From assembly GCA_002420185.1 (NCBI GenBank), contig DIHO01000008.1:54700-118699 (forward strand): DNA of 64,000 bases, in the 5' to 3' direction. The translations under genes and the position numbers were made by a program. Positions 63,232 to 64,000 of the stretch are shown here, in pieces; position 1 is the first letter of the stretch, and every line of letters starts with the position of its first letter. The notes under the pieces were generated by a model. That model saw only the letters and a list, made by a program, of their open reading frames with translations, was not told where the DNA came from and did no database searches. The DNA comes from Opitutales bacterium UBA5694. Its GTDB lineage: Bacteria > Verrucomicrobiota > Verrucomicrobiia > Opitutales > Opitutaceae.

Positions 63232-64000
63232 TTAGGGAGAGTCGCACGATTGTTCCTGAGCTTTGTGCAGGCTATCGTAGCCATAAGTAGCTAATCCGAT
63301 CCAAATACAGGAAAATGCAAAAAGTCGGTCTCCGCCAAATGGCTCTCCAAATACAAACACTGCTAAGACCAATGCCATAGTTGGCATGATGTACTGCAGG
63401 AGCCCCATTGTAGTAAGAGAAACGCGACGAACTGCATAACCATACAAGAGTAAGGGAATCAGAGTAGCAACTCCAGTAGAAACGATAAGCCAATCATAGC
63501 CAACACCATGAGTTCCCCAAACCAGTTGGCCTTTTGACCCGAACCAGAAAAGCGATATTAACGCAAACGGAGCTAAGAGCGTCATTTCCATCCCGAGACT
63601 GGCAAAAATCCCGAGCTTCGAGCGCTTCTTAACAACGCTGTAGCTGCTCCAGGTTAAAGCAATTCCAGTCGCGATATAAGGAAAGTCATTCAAGTTTAAC
63701 GCTAGCCGCCCTACTCCCACAGCCGCCAAGATAATAGCAAATAGCTGCAGGTAATTTAGGGTTTCTTTTTCAAAAACACGTCCCCAAAATATGGTTGCGA
63801 AGGGACATAAAAAGTAGCCCAGACTAGCATCTGTAATTCGCCCATTGGTCACGCCGTAAACAAAAAAATACCAGTTGAGGGCAAGAAGGGAGGCCGCGAC
63901 CAAATGCCACTTGATAACATACCAATCACGAAATGCCTTTAGAAACTCAGACAGGTTTCCTCGAAAGTAAATAACCACTACCATTGCGACCAGCGTCCAA
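63232..64000 (-). CDS. rarD: RarD-like EamA/DMT-family transporter, 5' end outside window
   Basis: At least 256 residues are visible, continuing upstream of the window (WTLVAMVVVIYFRG). The product is a multi-span DMT-superfamily protein with the RarD pattern: LVAASLLALNWYFFVYGVTNGRITDASLGYFLCPF, GVGRLALNLNDFPYIAT, SLTTMGLLQYIMPTMALVLAVFVFGE. RarD proteins are predicted drug/metabolite exporters; the substrate is unknown. It is convergent with the SNF2 gene. Its N-terminal two or three spans are missing here. Confidence 0.9.
   Translation of the reverse strand, partial: WTLVAMVVVIYFRGNLSEFLKAFRDWYVIKWHLVAASLLALNWYFFVYGVTNGRITDASLGYFLCPFATIFWGRVFEKETLNYLQLFAIILAAVGVGRLALNLNDFPYIATGIALTWSSYSVVKKRSKLGIFASLGMEMTLLAPFALISLFWFGSKGQLVWGTHGVGYDWLIVSTGVATLIPLLLYGYAVRRVSLTTMGLLQYIMPTMALVLAVFVFGEPFGGDRLFAFSCIWIGLATYGYDSLHKAQEQSCDSP

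Noticed and set aside
1..64000. Search by eye for tRNA, rRNA, tmRNA, RNase P RNA and CRISPR arrays
   Set aside because: No T-loop/anticodon arrangement, conserved rRNA segment or regularly spaced repeat was found. Some GTTCGA-like strings occur, but inside genes or without a cloverleaf.

Overview
The window reads as a chromosomal stretch of a free-living Gram-negative bacterium, most likely a marine member of the Verrucomicrobiota (Opitutia-like). This placement is an inference from gene content: two sulfatases, a BNR_4-type secreted protein, a Ton system with a DUF3450 protein, a TIGR02001/TorF-type putative porin, a eukaryote-type HisA, a DUF6090 relic and a PTS-EIIA/diadenylate-cyclase fusion. 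Most genes lack a strong Shine-Dalgarno sequence (clpB and hemE are exceptions) and several probably start with GTG or TTG. I saw no rRNA, tRNA, CRISPR array, intact insertion sequence or prophage.

Layout. 1-1024 (-): histidine kinase cut by the window edge. 1230-6717 (+): KdgK-like sugar kinase, a lipoprotein with a duplicated domain, and the ResB/CcsA pair for cytochrome c maturation. 6912-9515 (-): ClpB. 9837-23613: an accessory, gene-sparse stretch with a BNR_4 protein, a frameshifted DUF6090 gene, an aldo/keto reductase, a TorF-like porin, an island of relic sequence, a sulfatase, a tricorn-like protease, a Tat-exported sugar isomerase-like protein and an M50 protease. 23865-28476: DUF2911 protein, galactose mutarotase, second sulfatase, HisA. 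28988-32477 (+): a compact mlaEFD-mlaC-mlaA phospholipid-transport cluster. 32553-36330: phosphohexomutase and a CBS/DRTGG-regulated family II pyrophosphatase. 36980-40077 (+): an OvoA-C-terminal-type methyltransferase directly followed by a polar amino acid ABC transporter. 40081-49126: TolB-like protein, Mrp ATPase, L33, the EIIA/diadenylate cyclase fusion, NuoA, ribosomal protein S1, long-form HisG and an orphan OmpR-type regulator. 49123-51171 (-): two small broken genes and an envelope ClpP-like protein with a long coiled coil. 51359-53355 (+): hemF-hemE. 53543-58744 (-): a six-gene Ton operon (DUF3450, two ExbB-type, ExbD, TonB, TPR protein). 59303-62997 (+): small secreted protein, RsmG, SNF2 helicase. 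63232-64000 (-): RarD-like transporter cut by the window edge.

Functional themes. The sulfatases, BNR_4 protein, KdgK-like kinase, mutarotase, isomerase-like protein and aldo/keto reductase suggest use of sulfated or uronate-rich polysaccharides, although they are scattered rather than forming one locus. The Ton operon, Mla cluster, TorF-like porin, TolB-like protein and envelope proteases form an outer-membrane theme. No clear new multi-gene defence or mobile system is visible. The best leads are the EIIA-diadenylate cyclase fusion, the envelope ClpP-like coiled-coil protein with two damaged small genes just downstream, the stand-alone ovothiol-type methyltransferase, and the TTTACA cluster in the hisG/response-regulator divergent promoter region.
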